Notes under the pieces: generated by a model
What the model saw: only the letters and a program-made list of their open reading frames with translations
What the model was told of the DNA's origin: nothing
The model's database searches: none
Assembly (NCBI RefSeq): GCF_000150275.1
Contig: NW_002060947.1
Location: 6,597,211-6,661,210, forward strand
DNA: 64,000 nt
Reading direction: 5' to 3'
Source: Trichoplax adhaerens
Taxonomy: Eukaryota > Placozoa > Uniplacotomia > Trichoplacea > Trichoplacidae
Made by a program: the position numbers and the translations under genes
Shown: positions 52,624 through 64,000 of the stretch, piece by piece
How the letters are laid out: every line of letters begins with the position of its first letter
How positions within the stretch are numbered: position 1 is the first letter of the stretch

Positions 52624-55536
52624 TTAACGATTTCGGACGCTTAGTTTTAGTTCTATGTTCGTGTCTGGTGTAGCAATAAACTTGTTTATCATTCCCACTT
52701 CTACTTTATTTAAGCATTCGATTTCAAATTCTGACACCATCTGTATAAATATTGCATTAATGCCGTTATCAGTATAAACTATCGCAAAGTTATGAATATC
52801 AGAGATTTGAAATTTTTCAGTAGAGCAGTTTTAGCCGATAGTAAACAAGATATTACCCTTGCAACCAAAATTTGCATTTCAAGTTCCGCAATTCGACGTC
52901 CTATACACATTCGTGGCCCGAAGCCAAATGGAATATAGTTGAATGAGTTGGTCTGACGGTTAGAAACTGATCGGATCCATCTTTCGGGCTTAATTTTATT
53001 GGGTTCTTCATAGATTGTTTCATCAAAAGACATCGTATAGTGTCCAACAGAAACTAGTGTCTACAAATGATAATTATAATCATGTCGTTGGAATATGTAT
53101 TACTTCTAACTAATGAATGCTACTATCTTCTCTATAATGCAAGAATTTACAGTTGTAAATTTTATGCTAGCTATCAAGCTATACGGAGAATACTATAAAG
53201 GAGCAAATATTGACAAGTGTAATAGAGCATACGTTAGCTGGAACTTGATATCCACTTAATACAAGGTTCTGTTGTAGTTCCCGAGCGGTGAAGATTACTA
53301 CAGGATATATTCTAAAAGAATTTTAGTTAGAAATACTTCTTAAATCTGCAAATTATAAATGAAGACATACAACCTCTGAACTTCCTTTATTAGTCCTCTT
53401 AAATATGGCATATTTTGAATCGCTTGAAAGTCTGGTTGTTCACCCTTCTTCACGTTACTTTGAATTTCTTCATAAATTCGTTCTTGTATGTTTTTATGTT
53501 TCCCCAGTACATAAAACGCCCATAATACTGTGTTAGCTGACTAGAAAAATGGAAACATGATGTAAATGATACTGTTATTGTATATATCCTATCTTCATTG
53601 ATTATAAGTATGATATGTTCAACCATAAATCAGGAATCTACAGATCGCAAATTATGTAATTTTTATCTTATCCTTATAGAATTTTGTCAAGGGTTATCGC
53701 AAATAAATCCTAATCTATTCTCATCTAGTGTAGTACGACATACCAATACCACGTATATTGGTATTATAAGACTTACGGTATCTACAGCTGCCGTCATGAG
53801 TTCTATCAGGTTACTAGCAATTTCTTCATCAGTTAATTCTCCACGAAGTAAAATGTACGGTAAAAATTCCAAATCATTGAGACGACTTGGACTAGTGGTC
53901 CTGTCGATATCAATTCCTTTTCCATCATTCAATGCCTGGCGTGCCTCGTTAATTAGCTGGCCACCAACCTCGAATAAAGTATCCCAATAACCACAATATT
54001 GTTTCCAATATTTAGTCTTTATGTATTTATAATAAGGAGGATAGAATAAGAGTTCATTGGTTGCATTCAACATTTTTAGAACATTATCGTAGAAAATGGC
54101 GGCAATCGGTGTCGGAGGATCATTGAATGCACCAAGACTTTTACTGAATAAAACAGTATTGATAGCTTGAAAAAATAACCAAAGAGCATGAAATTGTAGA
54201 AGATTGCATCAACTTACTAAATACACCAAACTGTAAAGTGCAATATTTTTAATTGGCTATTTGAATCCCTTTCATTGATATTAACATTTATAGTTATGGA
54301 CTAGAGTTGAGAGCTAACGACTTAGCCAGGAAACTATCTACCGTAGGCAATGTACTATACTTACTTTCGAAAGACCACTTGAATAAATAATTTCTAATAT
54401 TGCTCATTTCTCCAGTAGCATGATCTCCAGTCCATTCCGTTTTAATTAAATTAATAAAACTAGTATCGACATCATTCATTCTGCCACTATAGCGACTAAC
54501 ATCTTTGAGCCTCAGTAATTTCTTATCTATAACACTTCGAGATTTACGCCATTCTTCGCCTTCACTAAATGATATCAAGGTACAGTATATGAGTATTTCA
54601 TGTGAATGTGATTATGTAATTAAGCTACTATTATTGTAATATCTTATTTGTTACCTTGAACTATCATACGATATTATAATAGCTAACTTTTAACTGAGTG
54701 TAAACGCTAGAAAATTGCAATTAATGTACCCATTTGGAAAAGAAGAAAAAACATAAGCTTATAGCTGTAGATTAGCTCGTCTGTATTTATTCCCTAGTAT
54801 AAATGATCGTTCAAGAATTGGTCTAGCAGTAAGCTTACTGTACAGCATTGTCGTTGTGCCTTTTCATTGTTTGTCATCGACTGCAGATTACAGGTAGTTA
54901 GTACTAATCAATATTATGCAGTTGTATTTGTACTATACGTGATTGTGCAGTGTACAATATAAGTTAGGATTTCTTCAGATTTATTGCTAACTCTATTGCA
55001 TCCCTAAAACTAAGTTAGAGTACTGCAGTAGATCATCCTTTGATGATGAAATTTAGTGTGTAGCATAACTTCGTATAAGGTTGCATCATCTCTATTTTGT
55101 ATTGCTACCCGATAAGAATTCCTTTTGCTTTCTTTCGCTGCTGTCGGTAAATGATCCATGGATAAACTGGACCTCGGCTAGGGTATTTGCCTTCTACTTT
55201 AAAGACTTTTGCGACATCTTCCGGTTTGGTAACCATGACATAATGCGTTGATCCGATGGCTTCTTTATAGATTGATCCAAACCTTTCTTTACTGTCTAAC
55301 ATTAAGAGATGTGGTCTCTGCAAATAAAAGCGATCATTTTTGAGGTATATCAATAGCGACCCAAAGCCTGGGATTCCTCGATGACCAGGTATTTCACTGA
55401 ATGGTTTAGCATTGGCATATTCATCCGTTTGTTGGCTATCCACGCTTTCAGCAGTTGTCGAAGTGGTTGCAGTAGCATAGAAATGGCATGAAGATAAAGC
55501 AGTAGTTTGGCTACGACGAGCTACTCGAAGAAGCAT
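52624..55536 (-). CDS. Mitochondrial-type cytochrome P450 (CYP27/CYP11-like clan), 527 aa
   Basis: Seven exons join in frame: 55536-55109, 54564-54365, 54165-53777, 53540-53374, 53311-53233, 53060-52857 and 52740-52624. I chose the ATG at 55536 because it gives a basic, acid-free presequence (MLLRVARRSQTTALSSCHFY) typical of matrix import. The frame is also open upstream to an ATG at 55725, adding 63 residues with a hydrophobic stretch. The N-terminal IPGHRGIPGFGSL region, the I-helix segment ending TAAVDTSANT (D338, T339), the K-helix EVQR (E392, R395), KPERW and the heme loop FGFGPRMCIG with ligand C473 are all present. The pattern and length fit mitochondrial P450s, which take electrons from adrenodoxin-type ferredoxin and usually hydroxylate sterols or vitamin D. 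The substrate here is unknown. The exon-4 donor (GTTGTA) is weak. The gene is head-to-head with IFRD. Confidence 0.92.
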
Positions 55537-55789
55537 GATCGTTAACGAGCAACTTGGCCAACGTCCAATAATGCTTAATGTTGGATGTAAACAATCCAAT
55601 GAAACACACAAGCCAATACACAATACTACTGTAGAGGTTAAGTGAGAGGAGAAATCACTGAAGAAAGGCTTTAGTAAGCGAGATGTTGAGCGATTCGTCG
55701 TTTTGATAAAGCGTTTCCAAGGCAATTACTCAATGCATTTAGTTAACATAGCCTAGCTTAACCTCCATCTCTGCTACCTGTGTTGCATC

Positions 55790-56960
55790 CGAGATGATTG
55801 TTAATTTGTTTATGTACTGTATTCTGCTTGCCTTGGAGGCTACAGTACTGTCCACTGTACTGTCCAGTACAGTACAGTACAATCGTCTATCCAACTTCTT
55901 GAGATAATAATAATAATAATAATAATAATAATTATAATAATTGACCCAATTCTTGAGTATAGTACTGTACAGTACAGTACAGGTTTGAGTGAAAAGTAGC
56001 GCCTATGCCACAGTACTGTACACTAAATGACAGTGTACAGTACAAGAGGTTTTTCTCCTATCGTAGCAACTGCATACTGATAACGATGTACAAAGATGGT
56101 TTTTTAACTACAATACTAGAGCATGAGAGACGGATGGGGAAATGGCTGATGTTCCGTGTAATAAAACAGATCAGTAGTGCTTACATGTTTGATCGAGAGA
56201 TCACTGACTATTTTTTCCCTTAGGTCTTTCGCTGTGGCAGTAATGAGTACTGTACAGTAGTACAGTACTGTGGACGTTAGCCAGTTTTAATGAACGAACG
56301 TACGAACGTCCAATTTGAACGTCGGACGTTCATTGAACGTACAGTAGCAACGTGCACAGTGTACAGTGTTAACACTACAGTATACTGTATACATAGTGTA
56401 CTGTACAGTACGGTATAAGACTATACAGTACAGTACTATACTGTACACTGTACATACAGTAGTACTGTAGTCATGACTCTGAAATACAAAGTGTTGTAAA
56501 AGACGTTTGTACTGTACTACTGTACTGTACACTGTGAGTGTACAGTATGTATAGTATTGGGGTGGGATTATACAAACTGACTGTATACTGTACACTGTAC
56601 AGTACAGTTCGTCGACGTCCGATCTGACAACGAACGTACATACCGAACGTCCAAAATCGAACGTCCGTTGGACGTCCAATCGCTCGACGTCTACAGCACT
56701 ACTGTACGGTACAGTACAGTACAGTACAGTACAGACTCCGGAACTTGATCTCTGTACTGTACACTGTATACTGTAAGGTCTTTCGCTGTGCAGTACGTAC
56801 AGTACAGTACAGTACTGTATGTTGCAACTTACAAGGCAGTACAGTACTGGCTCCAGAACTTGATCTCTGTACATACAGTACTGTACTGTACGTACAGTAC
56901 TGTACTCTACAGTCTACAGTACAGATACTGTACATTCTCGAAGTACTGTACTGATGGCGA
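55790..56960. repeat. Dense GTAC-palindrome cluster
   Basis: Dozens of overlapping copies of ACAGTAC, GTACTGTAC and TGTACAGTACAGTAC occur, mostly at 55845-55885, 55960-56045, 56243-56270, 56370-56475, 56505-56610 and 56700-56950. The unit is its own near reverse complement, so transcripts or single strands could fold into long hairpins. Two short non-palindromic words also recur: GGTCTTTCGCTGTG at 56223 and 56777, and GAACTTGATCTCTGTAC at about 56741 and 56857. These show that a larger unit was duplicated. Confidence 0.85.
56285..56695. repeat. Paired blocks of GAACGTCC/ACGT-centred words
   Basis: Two blocks (about 56293-56340 and 56608-56693) are filled with GAACGTAC, GAACGTCC, GGACGTTC and GACGTCC, all around an ACGT core and on both strands. 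They flank a 270-base GTAC-palindrome stretch. The words recur at a density not seen elsewhere in the window and are rich in CpG. Confidence 0.7.
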
Positions 56961-57210
56961 ACCATTCCCAATCAACAGCACGTGATTGCTCGATCACACT
57001 GTCACGTTACAGTATCAAACACGGCAGCAAGTGCAGCCAAACTGGGCAGTTGCACTCCGCTCGGTTTTCTTCGGTCAAGAAAGCCGACTGCATCGTTAGA
57101 AAGTAAAGTAAAAGCATCTCATTAACACTAAACGTGTTCACTTTCTTGCATCCTTTGCCAGCATCATTATTGCTATCAAGCTCAAGCCCGCAATTACAAT
57201 TACCCAACTC

Positions 57211-57240
57211 ATGAAGCAATATGCCGAGACGTCGAAATAA
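57211..57240 (+). promoter_or_regulatory. Nine-codon uORF overlapping the IFRD start codon
   Basis: An ATG at 57211 opens MKQYAETSK and stops at TAA 57238-57240. It overlaps the IFRD ATG (57221) in another frame. Ribosomes that start at the uORF would pass the main start, so it should lower IFRD translation. Human IFRD1 mRNA is known to be controlled by a uORF; a shared mechanism is inference. Confidence 0.5.
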
Positions 57241-60200
57241 CAAAGGTATTCAATCATTTCTACTTTTTCATGGGTCCAGTTGTCCTTCTTCATTCATTGA
57301 TCTAGAAAGTGGAGTGTCATCGTGACCAAATGGGTCTCATCGCCGGCACCACTTTCATCATCATTATCATCGCGATTGAATTATTTAAAACGTTATGACT
57401 GTATGTACAGTAGGATGATGCGACACTTACTACGATAAGCTTACTAAAAGGCAAGAAATCATGATAGTAAAATGAGTTAATCAGTAAAGATCAATCAAGG
57501 GTAGAATCAGTCGTACAACACGATGTGGAACACCATTCGCTTACCTGCTTCCAATCGGTATCAGTTTGTATAGAGTAATAGACTGGAGCACTCGTTGACA
57601 ACCGGTGTTTTGCACATAGCCACCTCGGTGCCAGCATGTGCGCCGCGATCTTCACATTCCAATGATGCATACGATAACTCGTGACGGAGTAGGAGTGACT
57701 ATTTTGATTATCAATTTATAAAAAGAGATCGCGATCACTATCCAATACATGGCCAATAATTTCAATCACTATTTGGTTATTCCTTTTCCATGTCTTTTTG
57801 GATAAAGGAAATGCAAGTTTACAATCGTGCATATCTATTTTGTTGTCATCAATTTTAGTCCTGATTTGGTGTCGTAGTCAGATCGCCTTTAGCCCGTCAT
57901 GCTGCAAAATACGATACTGTACTACCATTTATAGCCCAGTGTTGTCTACCCTCGATGGGATCAACAAGCATATGCATTTAGTCCATTTTTTCCATCAAAT
58001 TCTAATCTTGCTTTCAATGGTGGCCAACGATGAAAAGTCTGCCAGTTCTATGCATCGACTAGACTCCGTCTGAGGGTAGAATAGCCATAAAAGTTTTAAA
58101 TGAATACAGACAAGGAAACTGATGACTAGTTCGAGGAGGAGTATATTTTAATAACATCAACGATAATGTAGAATCCTCTCTAGGCCTGGATTTCAAAAAT
58201 AATCCACTACTGTGATATAAGTCACTCATGGTCTTTTGATACTACTAGAAAATTTATTCTTTCAAAGATGTTGTAGATCGGTACAAATTTCTATCATGAA
58301 GGAAAACGATTGAATTTTGGACATTCATTCTATATAGATACTGATGTATTACTGCAGGTTGTACCAGTACTATGGACACTAGTTAGGGTTCGGGGGTTAG
58401 TTCACAAAGTTGAGTGCATACGATTACGCCACGACGACACCAGACACCGACTGGTATTACTGCAATAGTTTGATTCTAATTTTGGATTCTAAATCGATAT
58501 TTAATATGTTACTACATACCTAGAAGTACGCTAACTACCATGTTATTATTACATGAAAACAAGCGATTAACAATACAAATGATGGTGGCAAGAAAGTATT
58601 TTGATTCTGATTATTACTGTGGGTGTCTTTTATACACTGTATTATTACCATACAAGTTGGACGAATGCCAATGATGCAATGACTCTTTTCCCTTTTTGAT
58701 CATATAATGATTCTATAATTATTGTTCAATCCACTCACACAGTACTCAGGTGTTTCACAGCTGAAGAATTAAGATTCACGACGTTAAAATTGAATCTAGA
58801 CTGGCAATACAATACTGTAACTACATGCCACACGAAATGAAATAATTTGAATTATTATTATTATGGCTACAATTAATATGTACAGTACTGCCTATATTAT
58901 ACAATTACAACCACCAGTGTCTTGTTGATTAGCATCCCGCAATGTCGAAACATTAATCTTTTTCTAGAACATAGAGGCTTTTATCACATCTTATTGATTT
59001 AGCGCCAATTTGTCGTATTGCACAACACAGTATCGTACGTAGTTGGGCGATCAAATTCAGGAATGATAAATGTGCCTATGTAACGGATAAGCTGTGCGCG
59101 TGCCGATTTTTTAACTTTTCAATAAAATAATTATAGTATCACTCATCGTAATAAAAAATGCATGCACTTTACTTTGTTTAGAAACTATTTGTATAATGAT
59201 ACCATTTAAAATTTGAAGGTGGATTGAATTGTCAAGGATTTGGATTCGTGTCAAATCTATTCAATTCAGTAATAATTACAGTTTTTAAGTTTACACTGAA
59301 ATTCAATGTACCAACAAGCAGACACATACCAGCACAAAATCATTAAAAACCCGAGCACGGCGTGATTGAAAAATGATCCTAGAATGTATTAGAATTCACA
59401 ATAAATTAGTGCATGAGTTCGATCTGATTAATTATTGAAGCTTACTGTGTTGATATCGGATTGTCATGTACTATATACAGTATGCAATGCGATATCAACC
59501 ATTAAAGACGTGCTTTTAATTACATTGGTAACAATAACATGAAAATGACCATTTAATTTGGTCGATTTTATGCTCATAATATGACATCCATTCTACCTTA
59601 ATAGGAGATCGAGATCACCGCTCAAACAATCATAAGGATTGCTATGATGAGGACGACAACGATGAATCTGTTGAACATATGAGCACATGCAGCTCTTTCA
59701 CCAGTAAAAGTGATGAAGGTATTTCCCAGATTCTATATTAAGTATTTCTCAATGGTAAAATGATATTATCTATTCTCTATTTACAACTCTCTGGAGAAGA
59801 ATAGTTGCAGAACTTTATCTACATAGTACAGTGCTAACACTTATGTATTGTAATAAACTACGGTATTGTTTTTTGTAGTATACGATGTACATTCCTGCAA
59901 GCATGACTTTACAGCTATAGATTTTTAAAAGTGACCGAAAACTCTATCTTAGCGTTATTATTTTTTAATTCTGCAACTTTTACTTCGCAATCATTACTAA
60001 TTTTTGTGACGAATTATAGTAGTATCATTGATAATCGTTTCGAGTGCGTTGTTACATCTTTACATAGACGTTCTGTACTATATATTGGAGTATTGATCTC
60101 TTTTCAATTGACTCTATGTATGTATAACACAGAATTGACCGCTTCTGGAGGTGAAACTGAAAATGCACAAGTGGAAATTGAAAATGCATTAGTGGATGCT

Positions 60201-62568
60201 ATAGAAGAACTGTATGATAAAAGGTGACGAACTATTTCTATACTTAAGCAAAGTCGGCCAGTATGCATATTATTATACATGTGTACGTGTGTACTGTATA
60301 CAGTTAGCCAGGAAACAACTAATATAAGGGATGATTTTAAGTTCTGAACTTACAGTAATCATCATTGATAATTGATTTATTGTCGCATCAGGATGAAGGC
60401 AACTGCCTTACAGGCCGTTAATAAAATTTTGTCCAAATCCGTCATGACAGAATTTGTGGAGAAAAGGTACGTTTGCCACTCATACCAGTGCAATCCCGCT
60501 CGTAATACGCATGTAGCTCTGATAATGTTCGGTTCCTTTACTAGGCAAGAAACACTGGCATCCCACGCAGAAAAATATGTGAAAAAAGGTAACTTTCAAG
60601 TTTATGTTGTAATACCAAATTCATTGTAATGTATCAATAATGCAGTGTACACGTACTAAGTAATTATAATTATCAGAAATTAGATTAGCTACCTGATATT
60701 TAGAATTTTAATTGTCAAATTTTGTCTGCAAAATCTGCTTCTAGGCCAACAAAAAGAGCTGGAATTGTCTACAAAGCTAATGAGTTTGCTCTTTATCCAA
60801 CTTGGCACTGATAGTAGTCGGCTATTTTCAGAATTAAAACCCACGCTAATGGCTCGTCTGCGTGATACTTCGCTGAATCCTTCAAGTAGAGCTTCAGTTA
60901 GTATTATACTATAAATTCATACAGTTCATACTCTTTGATGTTTACCTAGCGCTACTGATAACACGTAGAATTGTACTACTTCATGAGGCGTAACTAATTA
61001 CTATATTTACAACTACACATAGTGTATAACAGCCTTGGGATTGTTGACCTTTGTCGCCGCTGATAGTCCAGTAAGTGTATAAAATTGAAATTACATAATA
61101 ATGATTATGCATTACTAATGTTCGTAAATCAATTTTTTCATAGGATACGATGGATCTTATGGAGACTCTGGAAGCTTTTTTCTATTTTACTGACAGCAAA
61201 CTAGATGGTATTATATCAGCATCGCTTTCAGCTTGGTCTCTTCTTCTTTCTGCTGTACAGACCCCATCGAGAAATAAGCTCATCCATGAGTATGTCTGAT
61301 CTTACAACTCTATTCCCTCATTGTAGTTAGAGTTCGCTTTAGTAATTGTTTAATTAACAAAGTTTTAGAGCTAATGTTACACTGCTAGTTAATATCTGTT
61401 TTTTTTTCTGCTATGTTTTATAGAGTATTACCGAAGCTAAAGAAATCGTTAGGCCACAATAATGTTGATGTTAGGATCGCAGCTGGCGAAACAATTGCCT
61501 TAGTTTGCGAGGTTTTAAATGCCGATACGGTAACCTTTATGCATTAAAATTTCTTTTATGAAATCTTGTACATGCCCCTTCTACTATCCTTGTGCTGATG
61601 CCTTCTAAACGTATCGTATAAATTTACAGGACGATATTTATCCTTTCGACGAAATTTGTACGATGCTGGAAGCATTAGTTGCCGATTCGAGCAAGTTAGT
61701 ATTTATTATACCATGCTTCATCCTGATGGCTACATTCTATGAGCATATATAAAAGAAGCATGTTGCTATGATTTACAGGCGGCATGCAAAAAAGGATAGA
61801 GCTCAACAGAGATCTGCCATTCGTGATGTCTTGCATTATATAAGGGTAAATAATGTGCCTAATAAAATTTATCAACTCGCATAGTAAATGTTGCACAATC
61901 GTCACTATTTTATGTCTTACAGCAATAAACAGTAGATTAACTTGTAATTTAGGATGGTCAAGAATTAGAAGAATGTGTAAAGTTTGGTCAGGAAACTCTT
62001 GATATTGATTGCTGGTCAAGGTGATTTTATCAAGACATTATTATTTTCCTTTGTAGAATTTGCACTTACAACTGAATACTTTGGAATACTATGATGATTG
62101 ACATTGCTTAAAATTAAATGTTATCGGTGCTCAAATAGGCGCGTACAATACAATTACATTCGAACTATTTTGGGAGGTGGTACAAATGCCCATTTGCAAG
62201 TAATTAATAGTGCTCAGTTACATTTTAAATTTTAGACCTAATTTTTGATATGAAGTACAAAAATATTGCGCAGCGGTATGACAAAACAAACTTGTAATGA
62301 TAACCCTATTATAGAGCAATGAATTTGTCCGGGAAGTATTCGACTTAGGTAAGGTGTTGCCAGCAGATTTTAAATTGGAGAAAGGATCGCGTTCAGAGAG
62401 GGTAGGTGTACTGCAATTGATTAATTCTATTTTGAATAAATTTTGAACGTTTTTAATGAAACTGATTGTTCGTATTTCATTATGCAGAATTATTACAACA
62501 GTTTAGCAGCGAAAGCTAGAACTAAAGCTAGAAGTGTACATAGAGATAAAAGAGCAGACGTTTATTAA
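57221..62568 (+). CDS. IFRD1: IFRD family protein (interferon-related developmental regulator), 407 aa
   Basis: Fifteen exons join in frame: 57221-57245, 59605-59718, 60133-60223, 60392-60466, 60545-60588, 60745-60900, 61033-61070, 61144-61289, 61424-61529, 61630-61694, 61779-61845, 61953-62020, 62139-62199, 62315-62401 and 62488-62568. The start MPRRRNNKG matches the short basic start of IFRD proteins. It is followed by an acidic, serine-rich segment (DDNDESVEHMSTCSSF), helical HEAT-like repeats (VDVRIAAGETIALVCEVL), the block AKKDRAQQRSAIRDVL, then DIDCWSRRVQYNYIRTILGG, and the signature end AKARTKARSVHRDKRADVY. IFRD1/2 proteins act in transcriptional control; IFRD2 and the yeast relative Ifh-like roles on ribosomes are less settled. 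Human IFRD1 has about 451 residues. The animal IFRD1/2 split cannot be decided here. The first intron (2.36 kb) is far longer than the others. Confidence 0.93.
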
Positions 62569-64000
62569 GTAAACAACTGATCTCTGTGCTGGTGGATTTT
62601 TTAAATGATGGAATCAAAATTTTAATTTTGAGACGTGATTGATTGATATTAGTACCAGTTAAAACGCTGATTTAGCACAAAGTGGTTGCGTGTTTTGGTA
62701 TGAAATACTATGCTACAGTATATATACATATATATTGACTAGAATTGTTAGCTCAGTTAAGTTGAAAAATACTTTGCTGTCATATATGGTTTATTATGAA
62801 TTTGCAAGAAATAATATATATTGTATAAAAATAATAATAAGATGTGCCATAGTACGGAAGGGTTTGCTACTAGTTAACCGAGAATCGTATGTAAAGCGAG
62901 CCGTGTACAGTATTAACGATTATACTTATAACTATGCGCGTGTAGAGCAAGTGATAGAGAAAGAAAATAGCAATGGCAGCCATATGCGAATATTTCTTAG
63001 TAATAGATAGACTGATATTGCAGCGCCGCGCCCCAGTAAAGTAAGTTACTATGTCCAACGAGAGCTGGCAAGCGGTACAAATTTTTTAGAGCTTTAAGCA
63101 ATTTTATTACTATTCATGATTAATCGATGTGACGATTGTATAACATCAAAAGTGAATTTTTACAGAAACTATTGTATTTGTTAAAGCAAGCAATATGTTG
63201 TTAATGCCGTTAGCTACCGGGTAGCATAGTAAACGCAAATTCTGACGATAAAATAATAGGTGTACTGTACCTACTACTTACCCTAGTTTAAATTGACTTG
63301 TAGAGCATGATTGCATCTACTGCTGTATGGAAATGCCGCTCGTTTATTGTAAGCTTGTCAATTGTTACATTGTCAGATGCTGTAAATTTATTTTGTTCCA
63401 ACTCGGTATATTTTTATATAACTTTGGACTCACTCTATGTTTTTATTCTGGTAGAAATTATGGCAATGAGAATTTTTGTTTTTGTTACATTGCAGAATAG
63501 TCAATTTGCAGTCTTTGCTTGTTGAAACAATTTTAAAATGCCTTGGAATAGTAGGCAGATTTTGTCTATCCCGACTAAGAAAGTAGGGACTATAAAGACA
63601 GACAATGATATTGTCATATTTGACGTTGTGATCATTTTCGTAATGCATGATTTTCATGCATAAATATTTCACAATACTTTAATCGTCCATAGACAACGAC
63701 TAATGATCATCTTAACTTGTAACATTACCCTTAAACGTATTGTAATATTACAGCAGCTATAATAAAGCTTTTCATAAAGTGGGCATCGAGTATTTGCTAA
63801 ATTCATGCTTAGCGATTAAACACTTTTGAATTACTCATTACTACAGACTCGATAGACTAATATAGAAAGACCAATACTTTCTTTTATCAGATCGATCAAC
63901 GCCAACACACGACTAACTACTGCATATGGGTATCGTACTGTAGTACTCTGTATCTTGAGGGCAAATTAGCGAAATATCGTGGGCAGGGAGGGTGTTTGTC
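62569..64000. other. 3' flank, no further gene seen
   Basis: After the IFRD stop I find no exon chain, RNA gene or strong repeat. The open frames at 62690-63010 (106 codons), 63307-63525 and 63430-63672 have no motif or splice context. Confidence 0.45.

Larger units (their letters stand above)
55537..57210. other. Head-to-head intergenic region of P450 and IFRD genes
   Basis: This 1.7-kb stretch must carry the promoters of both divergent genes. It is dominated by palindromic repeats (next entries) and an AAT microsatellite at about 55904-55940. Long open frames at 56287-56874 and 56699-56971 are by-products of the repeated TACTGTACAGTA words (Tyr-Cys-Thr-Val runs) and should not be annotated. 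Confidence 0.6.

Noticed and set aside
52779-52856. Read-through of the P450 frame after the heme exon (VISCLLSAK and on)
   Set aside because: Splicing at AGG|GTAATA to 52740 gives the expected C-terminal P450 end; the read-through diverges from the family and stops.
56287-56874. A 195-codon open frame on the minus strand and overlapping frames on both strands
   Set aside because: They are reading products of the TACTGTACAGTA palindrome repeats; the translation is repeated Tyr/Cys/Thr/Val with no domain, and frames exist on both strands at once.

Overview
The window reads as nuclear DNA of an early-branching animal. It is AT-rich and carries spliced genes with short exons and mostly GT-AG introns of about 80 to 850 bases. 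The gene set is animal-like: a Sprouty-type domain, an NDFIP-type ubiquitin-ligase adaptor, a DELE1-like mitochondrial protein, a mitochondrial-type cytochrome P450 and an IFRD-type protein. A placozoan (Trichoplax-like) genome is my best guess from gene content, intron size and base composition; this is inference. Two runs of N (26017-26066 and 39740-40032) are assembly gaps.

Layout. 1-6459 is mostly gene-free with local duplications. 6460-8848 (minus) is a nine-exon kinase-fold gene that has lost its catalytic residues. 8849-14874 is repeat-rich and gene-poor. 14875-17765 (plus) is a 12-exon DELE1-like gene, convergent with a 9-exon RFC3 gene at 18278-21159 (minus); the two share a poly(A) region. 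23355-24818 (minus) is an intronless transposase-like ORF (DUF7869-like, RNase H-type), with an in-frame upstream extension cut off by one stop. 29879-31651 (plus) is an NDFIP-like membrane adaptor gene with a recent tandem duplication of a PY-motif exon segment. 33078-33470 (minus) is a short divergent Sprouty-like cysteine-rich ORF. 33471-46182 is about 12.7 kb with almost no coding signal but several decayed tandem arrays. 46183-51178 (plus) is a 16-exon helical-repeat (armadillo-like) gene. 52624-55536 (minus) is a 7-exon mitochondrial-type P450. It is head-to-head with the 15-exon IFRD gene at 57221-62568 (plus), and the gap between them is packed with GTAC-centred palindromes and ACGT-centred motifs. 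62569-64000 shows nothing convincing.

Gene models were rebuilt by hand from splice signals and reading phase. For the kinase-like, DELE1-like, RFC3, P450 and IFRD genes, every exon joins in frame from ATG to stop. For RFC3, DELE1-like, P450 and IFRD the predicted lengths (357, 542, 527 and 407 residues) are close to those of the animal families. The genes are unrelated housekeeping, stress and signalling loci rather than one pathway. DELE1-like (mitochondrial stress), IFRD (stress-linked regulator with an overlapping uORF) and the P450 (mitochondrial steroid or sterol type) merely lie near each other.
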